A stretch of DNA of 64,000 nucleotides from Erythrobasidium yunnanense (Eukaryota > Basidiomycota > Cystobasidiomycetes > Erythrobasidiales > Erythrobasidiaceae): NCBI GenBank assembly GCA_001600175.1, contig BCJC01000003.1:496001-560000 (forward strand), read 5' to 3'. Position numbers and translations under genes: made by a program. The stretch's first letter is position 1, and every line of letters begins with the position of its first letter. The notes under the pieces are model-generated. The model saw only the letters and a list, made by a program, of their open reading frames with translations, searched no databases and had not been told where the DNA came from. Shown here piece by piece: positions 10,357 to 23,308 of this stretch.

Positions 10357-12749
10357 CTACCACTGCTTGACAGCGTATCGAAGCTGAGGCACAGTGGTGT
10401 TGGCGACCTGGCTGGCTCCGGTAATGGTGGATGTGCTCGATTGCATCATGGAGCTCATTGACGTTGATGGCAAAGCCACGTAGGACTCTGTGTGTGTTGC
10501 AGTTGGTGTGCCAGATGTAGAGGTGTTAGCCGAGAGCGCTCCACCATCGGGCATGCTGAGACCTTGGATGGTTCGCTGGAACAGCGCAAGAGCAGCAATT
10601 GGCTGGTAGTAGGGTACTTCGTGTCCAGCTGTGTTACAAGTATGTCAGCATGAGCTCCCTATGCCTGCTTAGCCAATTTACTTACCCTCGTAGACTCGCG
10701 TGAAGCTGAAGTTGCCGTACTCTCTGGTCTCGCCGTACTGCGTGCCGTTGACGGTCATAGCTGTGTAGCCTGCTGCATTGAACTCGGCCATGTGTGTATA
10801 GTTGACTGCAAGTGATACTGCCTCTCCACCAAACCAATTGCAGATATAGTCCGCATCCCCGTAGATCAGGGAAACTCGGACACCCTGGTCGAGCAGCATT
10901 TCCAGATCCTGGATATAGGTTCCGTAGGCGAAGTCACCAGACTGTTGGAATGCGAAGTAGATCTCGTTGTTGGCGGTGGTATAGCTGAAAGCCAAGTGTT
11001 AGATCGATTTCACGGGAGAGCGGCGAACACTTACTTGACGTCTGAGCCTAAGGCTTGTTGGATCTCAGGAAGGTTGAGGTAGTCTGCAAAGTAGTCTTGG
11101 GGTGTTGGATCATCGTAGCTAGAAACGGCTAAAGTCAGCAGGCAGTTCGCTGTGAAGGCAATTCGACTAACGGGTGACGAATATCATACACTCCTCGACC
11201 TCCGTAAGAGTAGTAAACTCCCTCGACATTGTCACGGCACCTATAAAGCGTGTCAGCTTGGTCGATTTTTGTAATTTATATCGGGCACTGACATGCTCTG
11301 TGCTTCAGAGCAGAGTGCCTGATCGGAAATGCTTGTCAAGTTTGTAGCCCGGCATAGAGCGACCTGGTCCTGGCAGCCATTGCTCATTGAATTGGCGACT
11401 ACGAGAATGATTAGCTAATGCCAGGCGAGACAGTCGAGCTGTATATGCGTACATTGTGCATAGTTGAACACTGTATCGTTTAGCGCTTTGATACCGTAGG
11501 TATTGTTGCTGTATTTTGGATGTCAGCGTAGCTTCAACTTCAGGGCGCGATTGACCGACTTGGCGAAAAGCGGGTAGTATGGTGCCTGGATAGCTTGATC
11601 GATAATTCCGTTGATGATCAACAGACTGTTCATGGTAAGTTGAGTACCCATGGCTGTTCCGTTGGCGATCGCCTGGTTCTGCTCGCAAAAGTAGTCGAAG
11701 AAGGTAGGCTACCGGACAAAGTTCAGTGCACATTGGGGAGTGCTCTCATATGTCACACTCACTCCATAGTGTCCACCGTATGACTCGGTAGCAAGGTTGA
11801 ACTCTTTCGAAGTGACGTTGCTATCGATGTTGGGCAGAGCCGGGATCAAGGCTTGCATGACTTCCCAAGCTGCGACTGCGGCCTCTTGTGTGGTAGTAAT
11901 GTAGCTTTGGTTTATGACTGGATATCTGCCATCTACTCCGCCGAATGACTCTGGCTCGAAACTACCAGTAATCTCATTGAGGGCTAGCAGAGGAACGTCA
12001 GTAAGGCCGGCGCACCCGACGAGCAACGCGACCTACTTCCAGGTGCGCTCTCCTGGTAGGAGTAGCCAACACCGTATGGCTGAGACAGGAAGATGAAATT
12101 GCTGTATTCATTCCAGCTATAGGGGTTAAGATGAGACGTGAGGTCTTCCGAAATGTTGCAAGGACCAAGCTCCTGGAACAAGCCTATCGAGGCATCGCTT
12201 CCTGGACCGCCGTTCAGCCATACTGCAAAGCGAAGGTAGTTCAGCTTGGCTCGCGATGCATAGAACGCAAGGCGCTCACAGGTGATCGGGGCAGTTTCAG
12301 GGTTGTTTCGAGCTTCGAAGAAGTAGAAGAAGGAATGTTTGTCGGCTGCAAGATCGACATAGCCGGAGTAGGAGCTGACGGCAAGCTTCAGCAATACATC
12401 CAAGCGGACCCGGACAGGCACTCACTTGACGCCGGGAGTTGTCTCGCAGACAGAAGTCCCAGTGAGATCCTTGTAGCGGATCTGTACTCCATTAGGGCTT
12501 GTAATGGTGGTTTGGCTAGAAAGATCAGGATAGGGGTAAGCTCGGTCCAGCTAAAAGCCGTTGAAAGCTATCATACTTGGTTACAGCCGCTGGTAGCTGT
12601 CTCTTCTTGAGTACATGCTCAGGATAGACATGTCCATTCTCAGAAGGTGCTCTTGCGAAGCGGGAAGGAGGAGGTCGAGTGATTCCTGCAGCTGCACCTG
12701 CGGTGACAGCCGTAGCGGTCGCAGCCAACAAAGCGACACTGTAGAGCAT
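10357..12749 (-). CDS. Secreted serine carboxypeptidase (peptidase family S10)
   Basis: The gene is split into roughly eleven short exons (first ones 12577-12749, 12426-12515, 12280-12374, 12037-12222, 11763-11983). A signal peptide (LYSVALLAATATAVTAGAAA) is followed by S10 landmarks: WLNGGPGSDASIGLFQELGP, the nucleophile elbow TESYGGHYG (usually GESYGG; here Thr for Gly at the first position), the acidic residue in LIYGDADYICNWFGG, and the catalytic His in AGHEVPYYQP. A Ser/Thr-rich tail of about 70 residues follows the catalytic His, likely O-glycosylated; it does not end like a GPI signal. It would remove C-terminal residues from peptides in the vacuole or outside the cell. Identity is secure; subcellular place is inferred. 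Confidence 0.92.
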
Positions 12750-13232
12750 ATTGAAGTCCTATGAATGAAGAAAGAAAAGAAAGAGGGAGCAGGCAGGGTT
12801 TATGAAGGCAATCTTCTCGACCGAGAGGCACCTAGCCTGGCTGATAACCGCCGCTAAATTCTGGCCCGTCTGTCAGGACCACGCAGAATGCATACGGTGC
12901 GCCAGCATCTTCGCATGGTTTTCTTCTTTATCGCAGCTCTCATACGCCTAAAAAGGCACTTAGTGCGAAAATAAGGCCCCGTTGATGGCTCCGCGTGTAA
13001 AGTGGTAGCCAGAAATACTTCGCCGACCTATCAGCTTGTATGGAAGACTGCGTTGCGATTTATGCGATACGATAGCTGTATGTTCTCCGCAATTGCAGGC
13101 AAGCTCTTCTCTATATGCTTTCTCCGATGGAAAAGACTAAAAAGCAACGTACGACGCTGTAATGAAGACGACTACGACATGCTCGATGACATCTGTACTA
13201 TTGGTTTCTTCCCTGCCCTATATGTCCCAGCC
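12750..13232. other. Promoter of the carboxypeptidase and 3' region of the amine oxidase
   Basis: No gene is visible. The stretch runs upstream of the minus-strand carboxypeptidase start and downstream of the minus-strand amine oxidase stop. A purine-rich leader (complement of the tract near 12765-12795) lies just before the carboxypeptidase start. Confidence 0.55.
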
Positions 13233-14648
13233 CTATATGTCTGTCTGCTTCGTCGTCTTCAACAGCTTGACCAACCTATCCGCTTCCCGTTCCCCACTTG
13301 CTACTGCTCCAGGAACACTACCTCGTAGATGTCGATCTGTTCCTTCACCCGCAAAGCCCAATTTGCCGTCCCACAGCGGCTCGCCCAACTTCGATAAATC
13401 GTCCGGCTGAGCATCCTTTCCTAACGCTATTGGCGATGTAGTCGCACCCAATGAGTATGGATCAGCTTTCCAACGTACCATCCTGCCCGAGACAGGCTCA
13501 GTTGGCGCTTGGGGAGATACTGATTGTAGCCTTGAAGCAATATATTGATGGGTCACTTGGGTGAAGTCGCTATCGCTGACCTTCTCGAGGACTTCAGCTG
13601 CATGCGGTGGTAGGTATAGCAGCAAGACTGGTGGATTTGTTGTTGCTAGCGCGTGCATATTCGCTGCCATGATGGTACACGACTCCAGAACGTCTACAGG
13701 CGTCGATGTTGGGCTTAGACCTTGGGTGTTAGATGGTAAGAAGACAAAGTTGGCAGCATCCTTCGGCCACCACGCATGTGTATATAGGAGGGAGAACTTG
13801 TCGAGCAGTCCAATCGATGTCCGGCTTATCGTCTCCAAACGGTCGGCAGGTAAGGAGGGTTTGAAAGCGATAGACCCAGTCTGTAACACTGCTATCGGAA
13901 CAGTAACGATGCTGGAAGACTCATTAAGCAGGAACCCTGTCTGAAGCAGTTGAATCTGTACTCACGCATGTAACGACACATAGCTTTGGCCGCCCTTCGT
14001 TGATACCTTGACCTGTCCGGATACGTCTTCAATCGATACTACCTCCTGATCAAATATGACCTTCGCCTCTGATGCTTCGATTATCTTCTTGACAAGATCA
14101 GAATACCCTCCGCTCGGAAGCGCATCCACCCCAGCGAAGCCCTTCTCTGTCTTCCAGTATTTGGCGCTGATGTTCTCTAGACGGATTCCAGCGCCCACTT
14201 CTGCCATCCTGGCCAGACCTTCGGCCTCAGGTGATATGCCCTGCAATTCCTGCACAGCTCGCGTTCCCAAAGATATGTCGGCTTCGCCTGTATGTTCTTG
14301 ATGTGCCATAATACGTTGTATCTCCGTCTGCAGCTCGGAGACGCGTTCGTGCGGGATGCGCTCTTTGCGGGCGTCAAAGACCATACCCGGTTCTGGTTTA
14401 GGGACTTTGAGCTCGATGCCCAGCTTCTCTGCGAGCCGTTGCGCAGGATTGCCAGGCTGTCCATAGCCATGGACATTGGAAGCGCCAAAGTCGATGTAGA
14501 CGTTCTCCGCCAGCTTGACAGTCTCGATTCTTCCTCCGATACGGTTGCGAGCTTCAAGAATGATAGACTTGATGCCATGTTCAGCGAGCCGCAGGCTGCA
14601 TGCTGCGCCCGCAATGCCAGCTCCGATGATCAGCACTTCTTGGCCCAT
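13233..14648 (-). CDS. Flavin amine oxidase (polyamine oxidase-like)
   Basis: Two exons joined by an intron starting GTGTCG after KGGQSY (about 13927-13990) give about 450 residues. The N-terminal Rossmann motif VLIIGAGIAGAACSLRLAEHG and the following ILEARNRIGGRIETV bind FAD; the C-terminal GFAGEGTDRHLRGSVPGAVA is the second FAD contact of the amine oxidase family, followed by SGEREADRLV. SSIVTVPIAVLQTG is the usual TVPLGVL strand. Family members such as Fms1 oxidise spermine or acetylated polyamines to give H2O2. The substrate here is inferred. I start at the Met before GQEVLIIGAG; another in-frame Met lies 12 codons upstream (end at 14684). It diverges from the coiled-coil gene on the plus strand. 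Confidence 0.88.
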
Positions 14649-14728
14649 CTTTTGCGGAGCTTCTTCTTGCTTTCTTCCCAGCACGTAGCAGTATCAAACG
14701 ATGTACGAAACAAATCCTGCAAATCAAA

Positions 14729-14887
14729 ATGTGGAAGAAGGTCTTCACGTCGTTGGCTTTGTCGGCAGGAGGTCTGAGCGTCGTCCAGCTATGCAAAGGC
14801 CTGCAGGATTTCGACCTTTTCTCCTCCCAGAAACTGCGCGCAGAGCGGTCGCAGAAGTCTGAACTGATGTCCAACAGCGATGGATGA
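14729..14887 (+). CDS. Possible small protein or upstream ORF before the coiled-coil gene
   Basis: A 52-codon frame starting with ATG encodes MWKKVFTSLALSAGGLSVVQ, then LQDFDLFSSQKLRAERSQKS. Its start resembles a mitochondrial or membrane leader. It lies 75 bp upstream of the coiled-coil gene's ATG and in the same frame, so it could be a separate small gene, an upstream ORF that damps translation, or part of an unseen upstream exon. No family recognised. Confidence 0.3.
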   Translation: MWKKVFTSLALSAGGLSVVQLCKGLQDFDLFSSQKLRAERSQKSELMSNSDG

Positions 14888-14962
14888 GCTCTGAACAGCC
14901 AGATTCTGCTGGAAACCACCCAAGTCGTCGTGGTCGAAGGCCCGAAAAGCGTCAAGTCGAAG

Positions 14963-17900
14963 ATGAACCGCTTCGCAGACTACCCGATGCCGCAGCAGTA
15001 TCAGCAACCATATCAGGATACTGCGTATCAGAATCACCATCATTACCAGCACAATCAGTATCAGCAGAACCCCTACGGAACGCCGTATGCTCCTCCTATT
15101 CACGTGCAGCACTTCGCTTCTCCAGAGCGAGCAGGATGGTCTGGTGGCCAGCCTCGCATCGCTGCTCCTTATCATTCATCGGCTGGCGAAGGCTGGCGGC
15201 AACAGCCTCGAGCACCGTATAATCCTGATCGAGGCGCTTCCCCTGGTCCGCAATACCAACCGCAAAATCCCCTCCAGCAGTCGCAAAATAGAATGCAGCC
15301 ATCGACGCCCTTCTCCAGTCCGTATCTCCAAGGCTCACCGGCAATCAATGCTCTACAGCAGAGTCACACCAGAGCCTCACCTTCGATGTCAAGACGGCTT
15401 GGGCCACCACCGATAGCTAGCTCAAGCAGTCGATTTCCAATTTCTCGTGGAGTCAGCCCTGTCGGCAGCAACTTCTCAACAGCAACGGAGACGGCACAGC
15501 TCAATCATCTCGGCCTGTCGATCACAAAGGCTAGGAACTACAAAGTCAAGTTGCCTCTCGAGTATGCGACTCCTCTTGATGATTCCATCAAGCCGAGCAG
15601 GTTCAAACGTACGCCAATCGACACCCTTCCGGGTACGCTGAGCGAAGTTTGGGCGTGCAATGTACGATCGAAAGATCCGCACCCTGAAGAGCATTTATAC
15701 CGGGAACCCTTACCGGATTGTGTCGATGTGAGGTCGAATGCCATCTCTGTGCCGGTCTAGCTGATCATTGCGGCTTTCAGATATATTTGCCGAACGATTG
15801 GCAAGGTCTCAAGGATGCGCTATTCGAAGAGCGCTTGGCACGCCTCGGTATCACGAGAGAGTACCTCAAGCATGTATGTCTGCATTCTTCGAATGCCGTC
15901 GGCGATGTCTAACAACCAAGTACCTGCTCATAGATTGAGACTGTATTGCCTGCAAAATCGGACTCAGACACAACGCCGCCATCGCCTCACACCGGAGGTC
16001 TTACATCTCGGTTTCCAGCTCCGCCCGGCACCCATTCACACCAACGAGCTGGGTCGCTGTTCATACCGCAAAATCGACTGTTCGCCCCGCTGTTTCGGGC
16101 GGATGCTGCGCCTTTCAAGCCTGGACATCAGTCACATATGTCTATTGCAGGACCTTCGAACCCAAGGAAGCCTCTTCTACAGGATTCTATGCATCGACAG
16201 ATGCTTCAGCTAGGCGAGCGGGCGAAGTTACTGATTCCGCAACGTGCCGCCGGGCAGACCCAAGCGATCGAAGAGGAGGTTGAGGAAGAAGAAGATGCAG
16301 CACTGATCTCACAGACCGCACCGCAAGACCCACCTATCCAAATTGTTGAGCGGCGACCTGCACGATCGATGAGCCTGAAAGAGTTGAATGCTGGATTCGG
16401 GCTGGATCTAGACTCTGAATCGGAGCCTCCGGTATTAACGAAGCCAGCGGCAGTCGTAGAGGAGATGGAAGAAAATGCAGAGCCCGACAATTCAGCTGAA
16501 ACTCCACAAGCAGAAGAACCCACACATGCGAGCATGGAAGGCGAAGAGACATCTACCACGAACTCTAAGGCTGCTCATAAAGCTAGAAGAAGTCTGTCCA
16601 CTCCGAATTTGCAGACGCTAGCGCGCGAACTTGCTGCTGAGCTGCCTCATCGGGACTCACCTGCCTCTGAGCACGGCTACGTAGCGGGCGACAGTGATAC
16701 AGATGACGATTCTCTGTCAAATGGCAGTGGAGAATATTCCAACCCGTCAGACGAGTTAGCTGCTCGACAACGCCGTGATCGGTCAGCTTCCAAGGGCAAC
16801 AGCCATACATTGTCGCCGGCCGCTGTTCTTCGAAGTCCTGAGAACTGGATGGAGCGAAACGACAGCGAAGATATCATCAGCAATCCTTCGGATGAGGATC
16901 CTTTGGCTAGACGTCCATCCTGGGCACAGCTATCTAGCGCGCAGCAAGGCATACCATTCCTGCTGCATGCTTCGATTGGCTCAGGGTCATCGTCGGTTCA
17001 GCCAGACCACAATACGACCTTGAATGCCGCTGCTCCAGAATTTGTCTTCGGAGCGACCCTCAATATGGCTGGCTCGAATCTGGGCTCTTTTGGCTCATCA
17101 GCGACGTCTGTCCAGCAGGCGAGGCCTAGTCTGAACGCTTTCGCCGCAGAGTTCAAGCCGAATATTGGCTCCAACGCACGGCCGCCTCAGCCTCGACACC
17201 CAATTCCACAAGTTCCTCTCGTTTCTCCTCAGCTCGTCTTCCCAGAAGCAGATGGAGATCCCTTCGCTGTAGCACCCAAAGGGACAGGAAGTGTGGAGAT
17301 ATGGTTGTCGGACACCTCCGAAGCATACACTCCAGCTCCAAAAGAGATTGGTCGCCCCCCGCAGGAAACAGCACCTATCGACAATATCCGGTCCTTTAAG
17401 TTCCCACCCTCACCAGTTCTGCATCCCATCTCACCGCCATCCCAGATTTCACCATTGACTCAACGTGCACCACAACTGCCGCCTCTGGGCACGATTGGCA
17501 GAAATACGCTGCTAGATAAAACTTTGCAAGACTTCACGATAGTCTCGCCTCGAGGCGCCTCTGAAGCGCCTGATGCTTCGCACAGATATAGGAAGCCCAT
17601 CCCCGCTTTCGAGCCTGTCATCGATAGTCCGGACCTGAGCTCGCACACCGAAGCTAATGCTAGCACAATAGCGGCCCAAGCAAACAGTCTCGCATCTGAT
17701 GTATCAATTTCTGAGTTTGGCGGCCGACGTAACAGTTCTACTGCGGTGAGACCGCAAATTTTTTGATGTCTTTTGAAGTTGTATTGAGCTAATAGTTACT
17801 GAACAGAAGCCAAGAGCTCCTCGACCGCTGCCTGTACCGCCGGTATACAAGCAGGATCAGAACGTCTCGAATGAGGCCATGGAAACTTCCGGTGTCGTCT

Positions 17901-20051
17901 CTTCGAGTACCTCTGTCAGCGGATCTGAAGATGGCGAGAATGATACGGACGCTGCATCCTCTAGCAACGAGTTTGTCTATTCGCAAGCAGACGATAGCCT
18001 GTCGAAGACCTGGCGGCTTTTCGAAAGTATATTAGATCGGAAACTGGATGTACTACGTTCGGACGTTTTCAACAATTCTACACCTCTACCACCGCCTCCT
18101 ATCACCGCCGAGGCGCAAGATGCTCTGACAGTGGCGATAGTCGAGGCTATCAAGCATGAAATGCCAGCTCAAGGTTCGGGGAGCTCGACTGGAAATGGCG
18201 ACATCAATACGTCTCTCTTAGTAGCTATTCACGAAACACAGGAGATGCTGCAAGACCTGCAAAGTCGGGGAAGCGACTCCATCAAGGAGATTATCGATAC
18301 ACTGCAGTCGAGGAGTCCGTCTACGAGCCCGCATCAGACTTCCAACGAGACCTTGCAAATCGTCATAGAGAATGCGATCGTCAAGCATTCTGACATCTTC
18401 AGAAGACCAGCTGTCGATATTCCAGCGATTACTGCAGCCCTCGCGGAAGCAGTGAAGCCGCAACTGTACACGCTGATAGATCTTGCGTACGTGGAAACGT
18501 TTACTCTTGACAACTGCACATACTCACAACACGCTGTTTGCAGAACCGACAAGCGTGAGACAGCCGCTCTCATCGTAGATCAGCTAGCACCCAAATTAGC
18601 TGCTCTCAAGCCTGATTATAACGCCACGGACCTGGTCAAAGGCCTCGCTGCAATAAACGCAGACAGCATTTCGCAAGCAGTGTCCCAAGGCGTCCAGGCC
18701 GGTCTGGAAGCACTTTTGCCAAGATTTGTCCCGCTTCCATCCAGTCCTATCGCGGCTAAGCGCGATGCAGCAAGTTTGGAGTCAGCTGTAGCTCAATTGC
18801 AAGATTCGATCACAGTCAGTCAAATGCAGCTTATACAGCGTCTGGATGATATGTCGTCGAATCAGCAAGACTACCGGGAGCTCATGGAGCAGAAGATCGA
18901 GCTGGACGGCCTTCTAGCGCAAAGTCGAGCGGAGTATGCGAGAGAGCGTTCGGAGAAGTCGTCGCAACAAGCTTACTTCCAGAGCGAAAGACAACGGTTT
19001 GACAAGGAGCTTGCGGAGTTACGGCAGGCTGTGGCCGCTCGGGAGCAGCAGGTCGACCTACTGCGTCAAGAGCTTCTTAATAGAGCTACGAGCATGGACG
19101 ATGAGCAAGTGCAGCGGGAAGAGCGGCATGTCAGCCAGCTGAACGATTATCGCACTCTTTGCGGCGGGATGGAGGCAGAACTGGCCATTTTGAAGACGCA
19201 GCTTAAGGAAGGCAGAGCAGAAAAAGCCAGCCTAGTCGATGCCATAGAGAAAGGCCAAGACAAATTACATGACCAGGAGCGAGACCACCATGCGATGAGC
19301 CTGGAACTCAAAGAGCGTCTTGCTGCGACACGGGCAGAACTCGCAGTCAAGACTGATGTAGCTGTGAGAAAAGTGAGGTCACCCATTACGGAAAGTAGCT
19401 TTCCAACACTGACACGGCCCGATCCAGGAAAGCGAACTAGCTACGGTGCAGCGCGAAGTCCTGGAAAGTCAGAGCTCGTGTAGCTTACTACAGGGCCGAC
19501 TTACTGAGCTGCGAGCGGACAAGGCTTCTCTAGAGACGCGTCTAGCTCATGCACGTAATGAGCTCACCACTGCAAAGCATGACCAAGCAGCAGCGACCGC
19601 CAAGCTGGACGAGTCGCGTAGCTCGATAAGCACTCTTCAAGACGATGTGCTGGAGAAAGTAGAGACACATCGTCAAGCTGTGCATGGACTACAAGCAGAG
19701 AATGCTATGCTCATGCTGGTAGCTTCGCAAGCTCAGCAAACATCGCTTGGCCTCCTCTTGTACCACAAAGACGAATCTCCGACGGACAATACAGCTTTAG
19801 TATACGAGTCCTGTATTGTTGTGCAGGATCGGGTGTTCTTCTCGGCAGCTCAATTCGAGCAAGACCTGCACAAGGATCAAGAGGAACCCTCGGAGAGTAG
19901 CATTGAAAGCATACAGCTAGCGTCCGATATCTCGAGTGACACGCTACAGATGAGCCAAGATGAGTCGATGCTCAGTAAGGATCTTGCGGAACAGTCGTAT
20001 GTCTCAACGAAGAGTATGCCGACGCCAGACGACTCAGGCTGGTATTCGTAG
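14963..20051 (+). CDS. 1,600-residue disordered and coiled-coil protein, no known domain
   Basis: Six exons (14963-15727, 15781-15873, 15934-17745, 17807-18486, 18544-19372, 19428-20051; frame-checked) give 1,600 residues. The first 150 residues are Gln/Tyr/His/Pro-rich. A short conserved-looking block near residues 185-280 (LSITKARNYKVKLPLEYATP ... DIYLPNDWQGLKDALFEERL) is the only part that reads like a folded domain. The next 750 residues are Ser/Pro/Glu-rich. From about residue 1200 to 1500 there are long heptad stretches (QRFDKELAELRQAVAAREQQ; LETRLAHARNELTTAKHDQA). The architecture recalls spindle-pole, polarity or eisosome scaffolds, but nothing specific supports one. Ends in a short acidic Ser-rich tail. 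Confidence 0.8.
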
Positions 20052-20504
20052 TGAGGAGTCAAGGATCAGACAACGGAGTTGGGATCGGAGATCGTGTAGT
20101 ATCAAGTAATACTAAAATCCGCTGTGCAGAAGCTGTAGTGGAGTAAGCGAAAAGGTGACATGTTCTAAATGCTCGCTCGGTACCGTACGGATACACCAGC
20201 CTGAGAGTTGGTAGACAAGCCTTCCGCAAGATCTGACACGATACATCGACGGCTCCCCTCAGTCACCTTGCCTGACCGTCTCTGCAGGCATTCAGTAGCG
20301 GCCTGAAACAGTAGACATGCATTGCTTCTAGACGTAAGGTTGTCTATCTTGATAAGAACATCGAGCAGCTTGGTATATATCGCAGACCTTCCTTGTCTAA
20401 CCACCTCAGAACGCTTTCAGGAGAGAAAAATGAAAGTACAGGACTGGAATATTTGGATTTGCTGCCGTCTAATCAAACGTAGAACGGCATGGCAAATTTC
20501 TGCT
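20052..20504. other. Convergent 3' region
   Basis: The stretch lies between the stops of the coiled-coil gene and the PP2A scaffold gene. No gene is seen on either strand. Confidence 0.55.
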
Positions 20505-22818
20505 TTACGCGTCAGTCATCTCTTGGTCTCCTTCGCTATTTCTCGGTGGTACTGGCTGCCCTTCGGCAATGGGACCGGCGACCTGTCCTCCAGTCCGTCA
20601 ACAATGCTAAAACACGGGACTCGAAAACAAGACTTACCTCCAAAGCTTTCCCAGCGAAGTAGCGGACATCGGCATCCTCGTCCTCCTTGAGCTTCAGTAG
20701 TCCAGGAACAACGCTCTCCTTGACGATTTCGGTACCGCCTTCCTGAGGCTGCAGTACCGTCGCGAGGACTTCGAATGCTTTCGCTACGTTGAAGCGGATA
20801 TTCGGGATGGGATCGTTCGCGAGGATAGTAACTGTCTCTATGATGGAGGGTTGCTGACCTTCGCCTGGTGAAGCGGGGGCAGTGGTCGTGCGAACGACTT
20901 CGGTTGTGAAGGATGGTGCCATCGTCTGTACGCGATGTGTATCAGCATGGCCAAATTACATTCAGCATATAGAAGACATACGGTGATAGCAAAGACTGTC
21001 GTAAGTCTGAAGAGGTAGTTCGCATGGCCTGCATTTGCGATGACTTTGGGAAGAAGGGCTTGAGCAGACCATTCGATACCGAATACCTCCGTCAACTTCC
21101 TCAAGTTGACAGTAGCAGCCTCTCTGATCGAGAAGACAGGGTCTGCGAGCCAAGTCATGCACAGATTGCCTAACTTTTCGTTGAAGAATGCGACTCCGAG
21201 CTGGTTCGCGAGAAGAGGGATGTATTCGATGATTGCCTGTCTGACTCTCCATTGCTTATCTTCCGCAAGGTGCATGATAGCTGGAAGTAGTGCTTGGCTG
21301 AGAAGCTCGATACCGATGACGGAGTTGACTTGTTCGAGCTTGGAAATGATATTGAGACGGACATCTGGGAACTCGTCTTTTAGAAGCTGGAGGAAAAGAG
21401 GAAGGAGGTTGTCGATGGTGGTTTGTTTGCCGAGAAGAGGCGCGAGTCCGCTGATTTGCGCTCCTAGAGCCGCGCGAACATGCTGTGATGTATCGGTCGA
21501 AAGGTCTCGAACGCAGGGCAGAAGGCGTGCAAGGATGATATCTTGGTTGACGAGCTTCGCGAAGCCTTTAAGTGAGAATAGTCAGTCCGGTCCTACTAGC
21601 GTATGCAGTTGCAAATCAGCTAACCTGGTATCTGGCCTGCTGCAGCGGTCCTGACTTCTGCCTCTTGGTCCTTCAGAAGGTGAACAAATGCACTGACAAG
21701 TTCGTCTCTGACGATATCTTCTCCAGCAGCTTCGGCGAGCTGGACAATCCAGAAGTCAGCTTCTTCAGCGTTGGCATATCCGTGATAGTACGAACCTTAA
21801 CGAAGTTATCCGCGACCATATATCTGACTCTCCAGCTCTTATCCTGCACCATGCTCTTCATTGTTGGACCAAGGTACGTCTTGCACTCGGTTGTATCCAT
21901 GGCATTCGCGATAGCGATAAGGGAGTCTACCGTGAGCAGTCTGACTGAGTCTTGATCGTCGCTTGATAGTTTCCTGAAGACAGGTACTAGGTCTTTTATG
22001 AGAGTATCCTTATCTAGCTGTTTGGTGAACCCGCCCATCTCCTTTGCGGCCGACCTCCTGACCATAGGTGTATCATCCTGGCAGAGTGTAGAAAACATCT
22101 TGACCATCTCCTCCCTCAATTGCGAAACTGTCGAAGGTGTAATCTCGGAAGATGAGGCTGAAGTAGAGGGGTCGCTCGAGCTTGCCGAAGAAGGGTCGGT
22201 GATGCGAGGATATGCTGATGCATAGAGTGCTGTTGCTGAACTTCGCGAAGTGAACCATTCACCCGTGCTAAGCCTTCGCAGCAAAGGTAGGTAGACCTCC
22301 ACGATCTGACCTGGGGCGAGGACAGTGCAGACCTTGTTTATCGACTCGGAGGCCTGCAAAGAGTGCCGAAATGACACAAAATGTACGTGTATCAGCATCC
22401 TTGTACGTATACTGCGGCAACACAGCTCGCTTGCTGGGCAAGCAGGCATTCAAGCACCCACCTTTTCGCGAACGAGCGTTTCCTCAACCGCCGCGAGGTT
22501 TTCAAGCGGTCCCAGTAGCAAATGAGCGTACGTTTGCCCGCCTACATAGTCTACAAACCCTCCCAGCTCGTCGGCGAGCGCAAGGAGGACCTCGTCTTCA
22601 TCGTCGAGGCTCTCCATCAGGAACGGGATGAGCTCCTCCCTGCTTCTGTCTGGTCCCAGCGCCAGCGCAATGGTCGATAGTCGTCGTATGGCGTTCAAAC
22701 GTAGCACCACATCTTCAGATTTCAGCTCGTCAATCAGAATGGCCAGCGGATGCAGGCTCGACGGGTCGACCCCAGAGCCGGCGTCAGCTTGCCCTGGCTG
22801 TGGTTCCTGCTGTTGCAT
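20505..22818 (-). CDS. TPD3: Protein phosphatase 2A scaffold (A) subunit, HEAT-repeat protein
   Basis: The whole product is a row of HEAT repeats, starting [20 protein letters not shown] and running through [22 protein letters not shown]-like units and [20 protein letters not shown] to [16 protein letters not shown]. This is the PPP2R1A/Tpd3 scaffold that holds the catalytic and regulatory B subunits of PP2A in the cytosol and nucleus. The first intron (after [14 protein letters not shown]) is unusually long for this window, about 107 bp. The last exon must be spliced (KALEV, then [20 protein letters not shown] and MTDA, stop at 20505); the unspliced reading gives a false C-terminus. A Ser/Glu-rich insert ([16 protein letters not shown]) sits between repeats 3 and 4. 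Confidence 0.93.
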
Positions 22819-23308
22819 CGTTTGTATCGTCGTCGTAATGTCGAGGTATGTTCAAGGTATTGTTGTTGATGTTTCGGGGTTTCGTGAGGTTCAAGGAACA
22901 ACCCAGAATGAAAGGGGCAACAGGCAAGAGCTCTTACGCGGTCAAACAAAGGCCAAAGAATTCTTGAAGCACTTGCTGTAAGAGCAAGCAATTCCCTTTT
23001 GCGTTCCTCACTGAGGACTGCTCAGGCCGCCGTTTTCTGTACACGCCTTGCCCTACCTGACTGTAAAGAAGTTCCGTATAAATGCGTCTGTACCATCTGG
23101 ATGAACTGTACCGCTGGGACTGAGTCTATTCAACCTGTCTTGAGATTTGCCTGCCGGTATCCTTCATGACAGGCAGGGTCTTGAACGCGCCTTGTAATGT
23201 TCTGTTATTGGCCTAGGTATACGCGTTCACACCAGCGATAGGGAGATGAAGAAGTGCCTGGTACATCAAGCCACATCGGCGTTGCTCCATTCGTTTGTCC
23301 AAGTTCGA
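22819..23308. other. Intergenic region without a visible gene
   Basis: The stretch lies upstream of the PP2A scaffold start and downstream of the NAD kinase stop, both on the minus strand. No ORF with coding character or RNA gene is seen. Confidence 0.55.
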
